Source: an uncultured Rikenellaceae bacterium (lineage in GTDB: Bacteria; Bacteroidota; Bacteroidia; Bacteroidales; Rikenellaceae). Taken from it: a DNA stretch of 64,000 nt. Numbering within the stretch: position 1 is the stretch's first letter; each line of letters starts with the position of its first letter. The position numbers and the translations under genes are program-made. The notes under the pieces are model-generated. The model was not told the DNA's origin, searched no databases, and worked only from the letters and a program-made list of their open reading frames with translations. This document shows positions 52,021-61,030 of this stretch, piece by piece. The stretch covers positions 1 through 64,000 of the forward strand of contig CALYBQ010000001.1 of the NCBI GenBank assembly GCA_944415565.1, read 5' to 3'.

Positions 52021-53883
52021 TCAGAATGGGAACAACAACGGAATCACGAATATCATCACGATCCCCATCACCACCTGCAACGGAAGCCCAACCCTGATAT
52101 AGTCCTTGAACGTATATTTCCCCGCGCTCATAACCAATGCGTTGGGCGGAGTAGAGAACGGCGAGGCAAAACACATGCTTGCCGAAACCGCCACGGCAAA
52201 CAAGAACGGATAAGGACTGGCATCCATGCCCAATGCTGCCTGCATGGCGATAGGTATGAACAACATGGCCGTAGCCGAGTTGCTCATAAACATCGTCAAT
52301 ATCGAGGTCGCCAAATATATCACGGCCAGCAACGTTTGCGGACCTATGTCGCCAAGCCCGTTGAGCAGCCAATCCGCAATAAACGCCGTAACCCCTGTCT
52401 TCTCGAAAGCCGCAGCCATCGGGATCATAGAGCCTATCAACACTATGCTGCTCCAATTTATGCTGTTATAAGCCTCCTCCATGTTACGCAAACATCCCGT
52501 AACGATCATCAACACCGCTGCACCAAGCACTGCCGCCACATCGGGAACCACCTTCAGCACCATCGCAGCTATCATCAGCAACATTATGAATGCCGCTATC
52601 GGAGCCTTGATGTCCAGAGTGACCTTGGCCGCCTCCTTGGCGGGCTGTCCGATGACCACGAAATTGGTCTGCTTCTCGGCCATACCCGCAATCTGCTCCC
52701 ACGGCCCCTGTATCAACAGCGCGTCACCGGCCTGCAACTTGACATCCTTGACCTCCGAGATCTTATAATCGCCCTTTTGCTTCACTCCCAGCACGGTCAC
52801 ATTATACTTTTCACGGAAACGGCTCTCTCTCACGGTACTATTGATAAGTTTCGACGTCGGTATTATATAGACCTCGGCCAAGCCGTAATCCCCGAAATAC
52901 TCGTTCGCCTCACGGCGCGATATTTTTTCGGCCGACAACGACATCTCCTCGACAAACCTGTCTATGTTCTCTTGGCTGCCGCGACAATAGAGGACATTGC
53001 CGGACTTTATCACCGACGAAGGCTCCGCAACCTCAACTACCGGATTCTTTATGATGCGCCCCGTCGGCGCCTTATGCAATATCTTTACGATGCTGACCAG
53101 ATAGCTGGTCGCAATCTTGGATTCCTCGATGGTTTTGCCCACCAACGGCGACTTAGCCGGAACGACCAACTTATACAACTGTGTCGAAATCTTGTACTCT
53201 TCCACCAACTCCGAAAGCGAACGTCCCCGGCCCTCTTGCGATGCCTCTTCTTTCTTCTTCGTCTTCAGCAGCCTGCTCATAAAGAACAGCACGACCACAC
53301 CGACCGTCAATATCACGAATCCGATGGGTGCGAAGGTGAAGAATCCCATCGGTTCGAGCGGAGGGCTATACCGCTCTATCTCCTTTTGTACGAACAGTAT
53401 GGGCGGCGTACTGATGAGAGTGAACATACCCATGCTGCTGGCGAACGCCATAGGCATCAAGTAACGCCTCGGATTTATATTCGCGCTTGCAGCCATACTG
53501 ATGACTATGGGCATCATGACCGCCACTGTGCCAGTGTTACTGACGAAAGCCCCCACTATCGCCGTCACGAGCATCACGAGTACAAACAATCTGTTCTCGC
53601 TGCTTCCTGCCATCTTCAGTATATGCCCGCTTATCATTTTGGCAAGTCCCGTCCTGAAGATACCCGCACCGACGATGAACAGCCCCACCATCATTATCAC
53701 GACCTTGTCAGCGAACCCCTGCAACGCCTCTTCCGGCTCCAATATCCCGAACAACATCAGCGCCAGCATGGTGCACAGCGCCACCAGATCGGCACGCACC
53801 TTTCCGCTCATAAAGAACACCGCCGACAACGCAAGTATCGCCAGAGTTATATTAAACGGAGTCAACAACTCGTCCCAATTCAT
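52021..53883 (-). CDS. SLC13/DASS-family anion transporter with two RCK_C domains
   Basis: 620 residues: an N-terminal membrane half (about 8-205), two tandem TrkA-C/RCK_C domains (about 225-300 and 310-400) and a C-terminal membrane half. The two ion-binding SNT-type signatures are SNTGTVAVMMP and SNSATAMLFIP. DASS members carry dicarboxylates, citrate or sulfate with sodium; this fused layout is known in bacterial sulfate and carboxylate carriers. The substrate is unknown. Single gene. Confidence 0.9.
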   Translation of the reverse strand: MNWDELLTPFNITLAILALSAVFFMSGKVRADLVALCTMLALMLFGILEPEEALQGFADKVVIMMVGLFIVGAGIFRTGLAKMISGHILKMAGSSENRLFVLVMLVTAIVGAFVSNTGTVAVMMPIVISMAASANINPRRYLMPMAFASSMGMFTLISTPPILFVQKEIERYSPPLEPMGFFTFAPIGFVILTVGVVVLFFMSRLLKTKKKEEASQEGRGRSLSELVEEYKISTQLYKLVVPAKSPLVGKTIEESKIATSYLVSIVKILHKAPTGRIIKNPVVEVAEPSSVIKSGNVLYCRGSQENIDRFVEEMSLSAEKISRREANEYFGDYGLAEVYIIPTSKLINSTVRESRFREKYNVTVLGVKQKGDYKISEVKDVKLQAGDALLIQGPWEQIAGMAEKQTNFVVIGQPAKEAAKVTLDIKAPIAAFIMLLMIAAMVLKVVPDVAAVLGAAVLMIVTGCLRNMEEAYNSINWSSIVLIGSMIPMAAAFEKTGVTAFIADWLLNGLGDIGPQTLLAVIYLATSILTMFMSNSATAMLFIPIAMQAALGMDASPYPFLFAVAVSASMCFASPFSTPPNALVMSAGKYTFKDYIRVGLPLQVVMGIVMIFVIPLLFPF

Positions 53884-54081
53884 AAACTACCCCCACTTTT
53901 TCAATTTATCATTAAGTTACATCATGCCGGAACAAACAAAGTGCCACATAAACGTGCCGACAGTTCCGATATATCTGCGTCGCCGCATCCACTGCATCCG
54001 ATGCGAACATCATGTCTCCTTCCCAACAAGCAGTATCACGCGTAAATCCCGCCTGCTCAGCAGTAAATACATATACGAGCC

Positions 54082-54717
54082 CTATTTATCCTTGCTATTC
54101 CTCTTAGCAAGATACGATTGCAAAAATTCTTCCCACGATTTAACAATGAGCCCTTTCACAGTCTGTTCAACAGCGATGAGGTCACCGTTATCTTTCAGCG
54201 CCACAAAACGTCCGGTAGCCACCCCCGAACAATAGAAAGCCAAAACAATATCTTCTTCAAAAAATAGTCTCGATAAATCTTGATTGAACAACTCGTGCGA
54301 CCATGTCCAGATGGCTCTTGCATCTGCATAAGCTAAAAGATTGCCGCTAAAATCAGTTATAAATGTATGTGTTTTGGTGTATGGCCTTCGAGGAGCTAAT
54401 TTAAACCGCGGGCGAACGTAATAATAGTCGTTATAAAAATGGTTATTGGTCAAAAAAGAGCCGTCGGCAAGTTCCTCTGCCGAACACTCGTCCAAATCAA
54501 GAACACCATCCCATAAAACATGAAACTGCCGCAAGCCTTTAATTTTAGCCAATGATTTTTCCCTCTTTATAAGACGATTAACCCTTCTGTTCAACGATGC
54601 AATAGCATGGTTAATATCAGCAATATTAACCCCAGCACTCGTTTGCTGTGCATCTGAATGAAAAGAAACTCCCACGCACAGAATAACCGCTATCGCAAAT
54701 GCTAAAACCCGATTCAT
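54082..54717 (-). CDS. Secreted protein of unknown function
   Basis: 211 residues with a signal peptide (1-23, ending SDAQQ). A helical stretch (INHAIASLNRRVNRLIKREKSLAKIKG) is followed by an unrecognised domain rich in Tyr, Phe and Asp (TNNHFYNDYYYVRPRFKLAP). The region is AT-richer than neighbouring genes. No operon partner: the metallophosphoesterase stop is 41 bases upstream on the same strand, so read-through is possible. The 53884-54081 stretch beyond it shows nothing. Confidence 0.7.
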   Translation of the reverse strand: MNRVLAFAIAVILCVGVSFHSDAQQTSAGVNIADINHAIASLNRRVNRLIKREKSLAKIKGLRQFHVLWDGVLDLDECSAEELADGSFLTNNHFYNDYYYVRPRFKLAPRRPYTKTHTFITDFSGNLLAYADARAIWTWSHELFNQDLSRLFFEEDIVLAFYCSGVATGRFVALKDNGDLIAVEQTVKGLIVKSWEEFLQSYLAKRNSKDK

Positions 54718-54758
54718 AACGTCCTGTTAAAATATATACACAAAGACTCCGTACTGAC

Positions 54759-55856
54759 CTATTTCAGATTGATAACCACATACTCGCTACGGGTCCCGAT
54801 ACGGAACTTTCCGCCCCAGATACCCATGCCCGAACTCACATAAACATACGTGCCGTCCTTCTCCAACAGGCCGTGCGATCTTTCGAATATGGCATCCGTA
54901 ATCCACGATATAGGCCACACCTGCCCTCTGTGAGTATGTCCGGAGAGTTGGAGCGTCACCCCGCTGCCTATCAACTGTCCGAGTTCGACAGGCTGGTGAT
55001 CCAACACTATCACCGGCTTGTCTCCGTCCAATCCGGTTGTCAGGTCGCCCAATCGTTTACGCCCCCTGTTCGTCATGTCGTCGCGGCCAACTACATACAA
55101 ACTGCTGTCTACCAATGCAACGGAATCGCGCAGGACATTCACGCCAGCACTATGCAGAAAATCGAGACTCTCGCCTACGCCCGATATGTATTCGTGGTTG
55201 CCGGGCGACGCCCACACGCCGTACTTTGCATTGAAACGCCGCAATACACCTGCCGTTCCGGTCTCCACGAGCGGAGTCAGGCTGTTATCTATCACGTCGC
55301 CGGGAATAAGAATAATATCCGGCTTCTCCGCATTCACCTTACCTACCCACCTTGCGAACTCACCGTTGCCGATGCCATATCCCAAGTGCAGGTCACTCAT
55401 GGCTACTATTTTCATCGGGCGAGCCAACTTCCCGTGTGTATCTATCGTTATCTCGACACGCCGCTTGTTGTGGTAATTGATATTTCCCGCGCCGAAAATG
55501 ACAATCGTCACCACCGCCATACCGATAGCCCCGCTCCAACTCCCGTACATGAATTTTCCGACCGGCAAAAGGTGCGTCACCCTGAAGAGGTCCAGCACGA
55601 GGAACATCATCGCCATATACAAGGCTATGAAAAACCAAGAAGTACCCAGTTTGTACATAACCGTAGTCAGCCCAAGCGGGAAACCGTCGCCCATCAGCAC
55701 GGATGCGAAAAAAGATACGAACGCCAATACCCCGACGGCCAACGCCGCCCAGCGCAGCCACACCACAGGCGGCAGCATGTTCCACACCCTGTACAGAACG
55801 TATGCGTTCAACCCCGCGATAGCCGCGAACATCACTATCATAAACATAACCCTCAT
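54759..55856 (-). CDS. Membrane metallophosphoesterase (YkuE/YaeI-like)
   Basis: 365 residues from the ATG at 55856; a TTG three codons earlier is unlikely. Four membrane helices (about 1-135) precede a calcineurin-like domain with SDLHLGYG, PGDVID, SPGNHEY and GHTHRGQ, the dinuclear metal ligands. Relatives act on lipid-linked phosphate esters such as UDP-diacylglucosamine, but the substrate here is not established. It follows the TetR gene on the same strand, with about 50 bases between. Confidence 0.9.
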   Translation of the reverse strand: MRVMFMIVMFAAIAGLNAYVLYRVWNMLPPVVWLRWAALAVGVLAFVSFFASVLMGDGFPLGLTTVMYKLGTSWFFIALYMAMMFLVLDLFRVTHLLPVGKFMYGSWSGAIGMAVVTIVIFGAGNINYHNKRRVEITIDTHGKLARPMKIVAMSDLHLGYGIGNGEFARWVGKVNAEKPDIILIPGDVIDNSLTPLVETGTAGVLRRFNAKYGVWASPGNHEYISGVGESLDFLHSAGVNVLRDSVALVDSSLYVVGRDDMTNRGRKRLGDLTTGLDGDKPVIVLDHQPVELGQLIGSGVTLQLSGHTHRGQVWPISWITDAIFERSHGLLEKDGTYVYVSSGMGIWGGKFRIGTRSEYVVINLK

Positions 55857-55904
55857 AACAAACAATTAACAGTTCAACGGCACTATATCATCGCACAACT
55901 ACGC

Positions 55905-56537
55905 CTATTCCACCGCCAACAGGTCGCGCATCTGCCGCAGTATGCGCTGCTTCCAGCGAACGAGGAAACAATCGGTGAACCCCGATTCATCCTCGTAGAA
56001 CAACGCTATGATGAGGTTCTTCGAGAGGAAAGGGTAGGTCACGCTGCTCATGAACGCTATCAACACTTCCGGCAGCGGTATCGTCTTTATGTTCCCGCGC
56101 GCCATCTCGTCTTCGATGACGTTGCCTATGGCCCTTAGGTAGTGATCGAGGTGCATAACCCGTCCCACATGCAGCAAATGGTCCACATCCCGCTGTATCT
56201 CACTGATTATAAACCTCGGAAGAAACGGATTAGCGGTAAAGATAGAAAAATATTCGTCCAATGCCTTAGACAATTTTTCCATAAAAGTAGCCTCTTCATC
56301 AAAAATGAGCTGTATTCTCGGCAGGAACGAAAGCACTATCGAGCCGAATACCGCTTGGAACATTTTTTCCTTGGTCCGAAAATGGTAGTGCAGCGTAGTA
56401 CGGTTTATATCGGCAGCCTGAGCTATATCGCTCATGCTCGTCTGCTCGAACCCCTTGCGGATGAACAATTCTTTGGCGGCCTCGACGATTTTCGCCTCAA
56501 GTATGTCGCTTTCGACTTCTGTCATCTTCTCTTTCAT
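55905..56537 (-). CDS. TetR-family transcriptional regulator
   Basis: 210 residues. The N-terminal HTH (EAAKELFIRKGFEQTSMSDIAQAADINRTTLHYHFRTKEKMFQAVFG) is clear; the ligand domain is of unknown specificity. The ATG lies 1 base after the stop of the large activase gene, so they are co-transcribed. A perfect palindrome at the operon promoter (60775-60787) is its likely operator, giving feedback. Confidence 0.93.
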   Translation of the reverse strand: MKEKMTEVESDILEAKIVEAAKELFIRKGFEQTSMSDIAQAADINRTTLHYHFRTKEKMFQAVFGSIVLSFLPRIQLIFDEEATFMEKLSKALDEYFSIFTANPFLPRFIISEIQRDVDHLLHVGRVMHLDHYLRAIGNVIEDEMARGNIKTIPLPEVLIAFMSSVTYPFLSKNLIIALFYEDESGFTDCFLVRWKQRILRQMRDLLAVE

Positions 56538-56538
56538 C

Positions 56539-59500
56539 TCATTTCATGTTGTTCGTCATCAGCATAAGACGGTTCGTAACGTTCACATCGCTCACGCCGC
56601 TGTCGAAATCAAGAGACAGTAGGTTCATATCAGGATAGAGTTTCTTTATCCTCTTCTCCACTCCTTTGGAAACTATATGGTTGGCTATACATCCGAACGG
56701 CTGGAGGCTTATCACGTTATTTACCCCCTGCTCTGCATACCCCACAACTTCGGCCGGCAACAACCATCCCTCGCCGAACTGTGCGGACAGCGTAACGATG
56801 CTCTTCCCGTTCTCCGCCGTCTTGAATATATCGTGGAAAGGAGTGAAGTAGCGGAACCGCGAACAGGTCTCGTTGACGCTCCTGATCTTTTTCCATATTA
56901 TGGAATATGCCAGATCGGGCAGGAACTCCGGAATCGACGACTTTTCTATATGTGTCTGTTTCTTGACCTTGCGGTTCACGAACGCCTGTATGAAAAAATC
57001 GGTAAGTATCGGCGGAACGACCTCTACCCCCTGCTCTACAAGCCAGTTCACGATATTCTTATGCGCGAACGAGTTGAACTTGAGGTATATCTCACCCACG
57101 ATACCCACCCGGGGCAACTCTTTATCCTCAACAATACTATCGAAATCTTCGGCAGCCTTTTCGAGCAACTTGTAAATGTCTTTCGAACGACCGGTAGCTA
57201 TCACTTTCTTACATTCGTTGAGGTAATGCAGGCGGAGCTTCATGGCCGCCCCCTTCTCTTTTTCGCGCACGGCCGAAGCGAAATAGAACTTCGATATGCA
57301 ATCGCTGAAAAGAATGGCTGCGAGAGTGACAGGCATTATCTTGGCCCACGGCAGGGTAAAGCCAGACTGTTCGTTCATCAATCCGCTACCGAACGCCATA
57401 GACAACACGGGAACCTGAGCGTAACCCGCATCGGCTATCCCTTTCTTTATAAGGGCTATATAATTCGAAGCACGGCACTGTCCACCGGTCTGCGTAATTA
57501 TGACCGCCGTATTGTCCAAATCGTATTTACCGGAATCCAAAGCTTTGAGCAGGTCTCCGACTACCAGCGTAGCAGGATAGCAGACCTCGTTGTTGGCGTA
57601 CATCAATCCGTAATCCACTGTCGCGGCATCACTCTCTGGCAACGCCTCGACATTGTACCCGGCGAGCTCGAATATAGAAGGAATAAGCGGAGAGATATAA
57701 TCCGTAAAATAAGGAATCAATATCGTCCGGTTACGCTCGGCCTTGGTAAACGTCTTGGTCGTCAGGAACGGATCCGTCTCGCGTCCCGCTTTCGTACCGA
57801 AACGCAGACTCTCTACCACCGAACGCACCCTCAACTTGATGGACCCGATGTTATTCACATCGTCTATCTTGAGAATCGTAAGGCTCTTCCCGCGACGGTT
57901 CAGTATTGTCTTCACCTCGTCAAGCAGGAAAGCGTCGGGCCCGCATCCGAACGAGGTCATCTGCACGAAATGTACGTCGTCGCCCTGTTCCGCCACCCAC
58001 TTGGCCGCATGCAGTATACGGTTCACATAGGCCCATTGCGCTACCATATGGGCCTCGCCGCGCATATCCGTATCCTCGCCGCGCACGATATCTTCCGTCA
58101 CGACAGTCACGCCCATATCTGATATCATGTCCGACAACTTATGCTGTATGAGAGGATCGGTATGGTATGGACGTCCCGCCAGCAGGATCGTCAGTTTTTT
58201 GGCGGAGCGGCTTTCCTCGAACGCCTGCCGGTTTTTCTCACGTATGCCGCGCTCGAACTTCTCCTGCGCCGTCCACGCCGCTTTCAATGCTTCCCTGACC
58301 GTCCGCTTGTCTATGCCCAACGAAGCGAGATATTCCGCACAACAAACCTCTGCCTGCTTACGGTCCTTGAACGTCACGACCGGAGAATCCACCTGAACGG
58401 AAGGCTCGATGGCACTCTTCACAACCTCCGAGTATCCGGACACGATAGGGCAGTTGAAACTGTTGCGCGACCGTTTCCCCTCCTGCTTCTCGAATACCAC
58501 ATACGGGAAGAATATCCTGTCTACCTTTTTGTCAACGAGGTCGTATATATGGCTATGCACCAGTTTGGCCGGGAAACATATGTTGTCCGACATTACGGAA
58601 TGCACGCCCTCCTCGTATTTACGGAAGGTGGAAGGCGACGACAGCACAACGTCGATGCCGCACGCTCCGAACAGCGCATGCCAGAACGGATAGTTTTCGA
58701 ACATATTAAGCACACGCGGAATACCAAGCGTCAGCTTCTTCCCGCCGAACTCCTTTATTTGTCTGTCGAACAGCAAGCCGTATTTCTCAGTTGACATATT
58801 GCGTCCTTTCTCGGCCTTTTCTCCCCTGTTCGAAAACACCTTCTCGCACTTGTTGCCCGAATAGAAGACATTACCGTTGTCGAACACATATTTATGCACG
58901 TAACAAACATTCTCGCATCCGTGGCACTGTATCTGGCGCGTGGTATATCCCGCAGTTTCGAGCAGTTGCTCCGGAGTCGCACCCTCCGGACGGGCGATAG
59001 ATTCGCGGGCACACAAGGCACATCCGTAAGCACCCATCAGTTCAGGCATACTGCTCCGGCTGACCTTCGCACCCGTCAGGGCTTCGAGAGCGCCAACTAC
59101 CGAATCGTTACGCATAGTTCCGCCCTGCACCACGATATGTTCGCCGAGTTCCGACGTTTTTTTAAGTTTGAGAACCTTGAAGATACAGTTTTTGATGACC
59201 GAATATGACAACCCTGCAGCTATATCCCCGACCGACGCTCCCTCACGCAACATCTGCTTAACTTTGGAATTCATGAACACGGTGCAGCGCGTGCCGAGGT
59301 CGCATGGGGCCTTGCCAAGACACGCCTCGCCCGCGAACTGTTCGAGCGAGTAGCCGAGCGAGCGGGCGAACGTCTCGATGAACGACCCGCAACCGGACGA
59401 ACACGCCTCGTTCAATTCCATACGGCTGAGCACACCGTTGTCCACGAATATCGCCTTCATGTCCTGCCCCCCTATGTCGAGTATGAACGACACATCCGGG

Positions 59501-60738
59501 TCTATCTTCCGAGCCGCAAGATAATGCGCTATCGTTTCGATGATGCCGCCGTCGAGACCGAAAGCGGCCTTGATAAGGTCTTCGCCGTAACCGGTGACGC
59601 AACTCCCCTTTATCTTCAGGTCAACACCGGCCTCGATGCACTCCGCAGCCAATATCTCAAGCCCTGTCCTTACGGCTTTTATAGGATTGCCGTCATTGGG
59701 CGCATAACGGGAGAATATCACCCGGTCATCCGCATCGGTAAGCACTATCTTCGTCGTGGTCGATCCGGAATCTATACCGAGCCACGCATCGCCCTTATGA
59801 GACGACAGCGGTGCTGTCGTAACCGGATTATTTGCTTTCTCCGTTTTCCAGTCCGCATATTCCTTTTCCGACTTAAATATAGGCGACAGACGGTTCGTAG
59901 GCTCGAACTTTTCGGCCCCGGCCTTTTCGAGCATCTCCAAGAGTCCGACCGGAGTGAGAAGCGCATCTTCGGGAGCCGACAAAGCCGTACCCCATGCAGG
60001 TACCATGTTGCCCTCTTTCGGCACCACATAATCTTCCGGTTTTAGATCCAGATAATCGGCAAACGCCTTGCGAAGCGACGGAATGAAAGTCAGCGGTCCG
60101 CCACAGAACAACACTTTCGGCTCTATATCGCATCCGCGCGACAAGGTCACTATCGTCTGTACGGCAACGGCATGAAATATCGAAGCGGCAATATCGGCCT
60201 TGCTCACATTTTTGCTCATAAGGTTCTGCACATCGGTCTTCGAGAAGACTCCGCACCTCGACGCTATCGGATAGCGCCGCTCGGCCTTAGCAGCCAGCTC
60301 GTTCAAACCGTCCGGATCGACACCCAGCAAAAGCGCCATCTGGTCGATAAACGCCCCCGTGCCACCGGCGCAGTTACCGTTCATACGCAAATCCGAATTA
60401 CCTCCGGCCCTCAGGAAAACAATCTTGGCGTCCTCGCCGCCTATATCTATTATTGTCGATATACCGGGGTGCATCTCGCGCACATATTTCGTCGCTGCCA
60501 CAACCTCCTGCACGAAAGGAAGCCCAAGGCGTTCGGCAACCCCCATACCTACCGAACCTGTAAGGGCGACATGAAATTCGGCATTTCCCATATTAGCGAT
60601 CACACTCTTCAGAAAATTCGTCACTGCCGCCTTCACGTCCGCCTGATGCCGTTCATACATGGAGAACAGCACCGTTCCTTTATCGTCGATAACGACTCCC
60701 TTAGCCGTCGTCGATCCTATATCCAATCCAATCTTCAT
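56539..60738 (-). CDS. Giant 2-hydroxyacyl-CoA dehydratase activator-like protein
   Basis: 1399 residues. Two ASKHA ATPase domains of the BcrAD/BadFG/HgdC family: the first starts MKIGLDIGSTTAKGVVIDD with NCAGGTG (Cys123) and CGVFSKTD (Cys162), the second at about 319 (WLGIDSGSTTTKIVLTD) with ACSSGCGSF and CTVFMNSKV. Then come a CHGCENVC cluster (about 640), a DUF2229 region and a dehydratase D-component-like C-terminal half. HgdC-type activators inject electrons through a bridging [4Fe-4S] cluster. The fused form occurs in many anaerobes with no known substrate. First gene of an operon with TetR. Confidence 0.92.
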   Translation of the reverse strand: MKIGLDIGSTTAKGVVIDDKGTVLFSMYERHQADVKAAVTNFLKSVIANMGNAEFHVALTGSVGMGVAERLGLPFVQEVVAATKYVREMHPGISTIIDIGGEDAKIVFLRAGGNSDLRMNGNCAGGTGAFIDQMALLLGVDPDGLNELAAKAERRYPIASRCGVFSKTDVQNLMSKNVSKADIAASIFHAVAVQTIVTLSRGCDIEPKVLFCGGPLTFIPSLRKAFADYLDLKPEDYVVPKEGNMVPAWGTALSAPEDALLTPVGLLEMLEKAGAEKFEPTNRLSPIFKSEKEYADWKTEKANNPVTTAPLSSHKGDAWLGIDSGSTTTKIVLTDADDRVIFSRYAPNDGNPIKAVRTGLEILAAECIEAGVDLKIKGSCVTGYGEDLIKAAFGLDGGIIETIAHYLAARKIDPDVSFILDIGGQDMKAIFVDNGVLSRMELNEACSSGCGSFIETFARSLGYSLEQFAGEACLGKAPCDLGTRCTVFMNSKVKQMLREGASVGDIAAGLSYSVIKNCIFKVLKLKKTSELGEHIVVQGGTMRNDSVVGALEALTGAKVSRSSMPELMGAYGCALCARESIARPEGATPEQLLETAGYTTRQIQCHGCENVCYVHKYVFDNGNVFYSGNKCEKVFSNRGEKAEKGRNMSTEKYGLLFDRQIKEFGGKKLTLGIPRVLNMFENYPFWHALFGACGIDVVLSSPSTFRKYEEGVHSVMSDNICFPAKLVHSHIYDLVDKKVDRIFFPYVVFEKQEGKRSRNSFNCPIVSGYSEVVKSAIEPSVQVDSPVVTFKDRKQAEVCCAEYLASLGIDKRTVREALKAAWTAQEKFERGIREKNRQAFEESRSAKKLTILLAGRPYHTDPLIQHKLSDMISDMGVTVVTEDIVRGEDTDMRGEAHMVAQWAYVNRILHAAKWVAEQGDDVHFVQMTSFGCGPDAFLLDEVKTILNRRGKSLTILKIDDVNNIGSIKLRVRSVVESLRFGTKAGRETDPFLTTKTFTKAERNRTILIPYFTDYISPLIPSIFELAGYNVEALPESDAATVDYGLMYANNEVCYPATLVVGDLLKALDSGKYDLDNTAVIITQTGGQCRASNYIALIKKGIADAGYAQVPVLSMAFGSGLMNEQSGFTLPWAKIMPVTLAAILFSDCISKFYFASAVREKEKGAAMKLRLHYLNECKKVIATGRSKDIYKLLEKAAEDFDSIVEDKELPRVGIVGEIYLKFNSFAHKNIVNWLVEQGVEVVPPILTDFFIQAFVNRKVKKQTHIEKSSIPEFLPDLAYSIIWKKIRSVNETCSRFRYFTPFHDIFKTAENGKSIVTLSAQFGEGWLLPAEVVGYAEQGVNNVISLQPFGCIANHIVSKGVEKRIKKLYPDMNLLSLDFDSGVSDVNVTNRLMLMTNNMK

Positions 60739-60774
60739 GTCTTATTACTACTCCTTATTACCTATTCCGACACC

Positions 60775-60829
60775 AGTGTCTGACACTACTGTCAGCTGCA
60801 AAATTACACACATTATCCGCCCATCCAAA
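60775..60829 (-). promoter_or_regulatory. Promoter and TetR operator of the activase operon
   Basis: TTTG (60826-60829), 19 bases, TAATTTTG (60799-60806): a full match to the Bacteroidota promoter. Just after the predicted start (about 60793) is the perfect palindrome AGTGTC-T-GACACT (60775-60787), an ideal TetR-type site that would block transcription. Confidence 0.75.
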
Positions 60830-60982
60830 ATTACCCCCCTCAAAAAAATCACAAAATGACAGGCTTGACAAAACCGCAATATCCGGAACAGGCCAAATAT
60901 CATACATCCAGCTATATAAAAGCCGACTACCGCCACAGTATAACCCTCCCTGCACACACCGACAGCAGTCCCCGAAAACAAA

Positions 60983-61010
60983 ATAGGCCATACGAAGCCG
61001 TATGACCTAC
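60983..61010 (-). terminator. Terminator after the PurF-like gene
   Basis: TAGGTCATACG/CGTATGGCCTA (11-bp stem with one G-U, loop GCTT) followed by TTTTGTTTTC on the minus strand. The stretch 60830-60982 contains nothing else. Confidence 0.85.
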
Positions 61011-61030
61011 TCAATGAAAACGTATCTCTA

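Noticed and set aside
52336..54045. 569-codon plus-strand frame
   Set aside because: Antisense of the SLC13 transporter; His/Arg-rich translation typical of such shadows.
56677..58122. 481-codon plus-strand frame
   Set aside because: Antisense of the activase gene.
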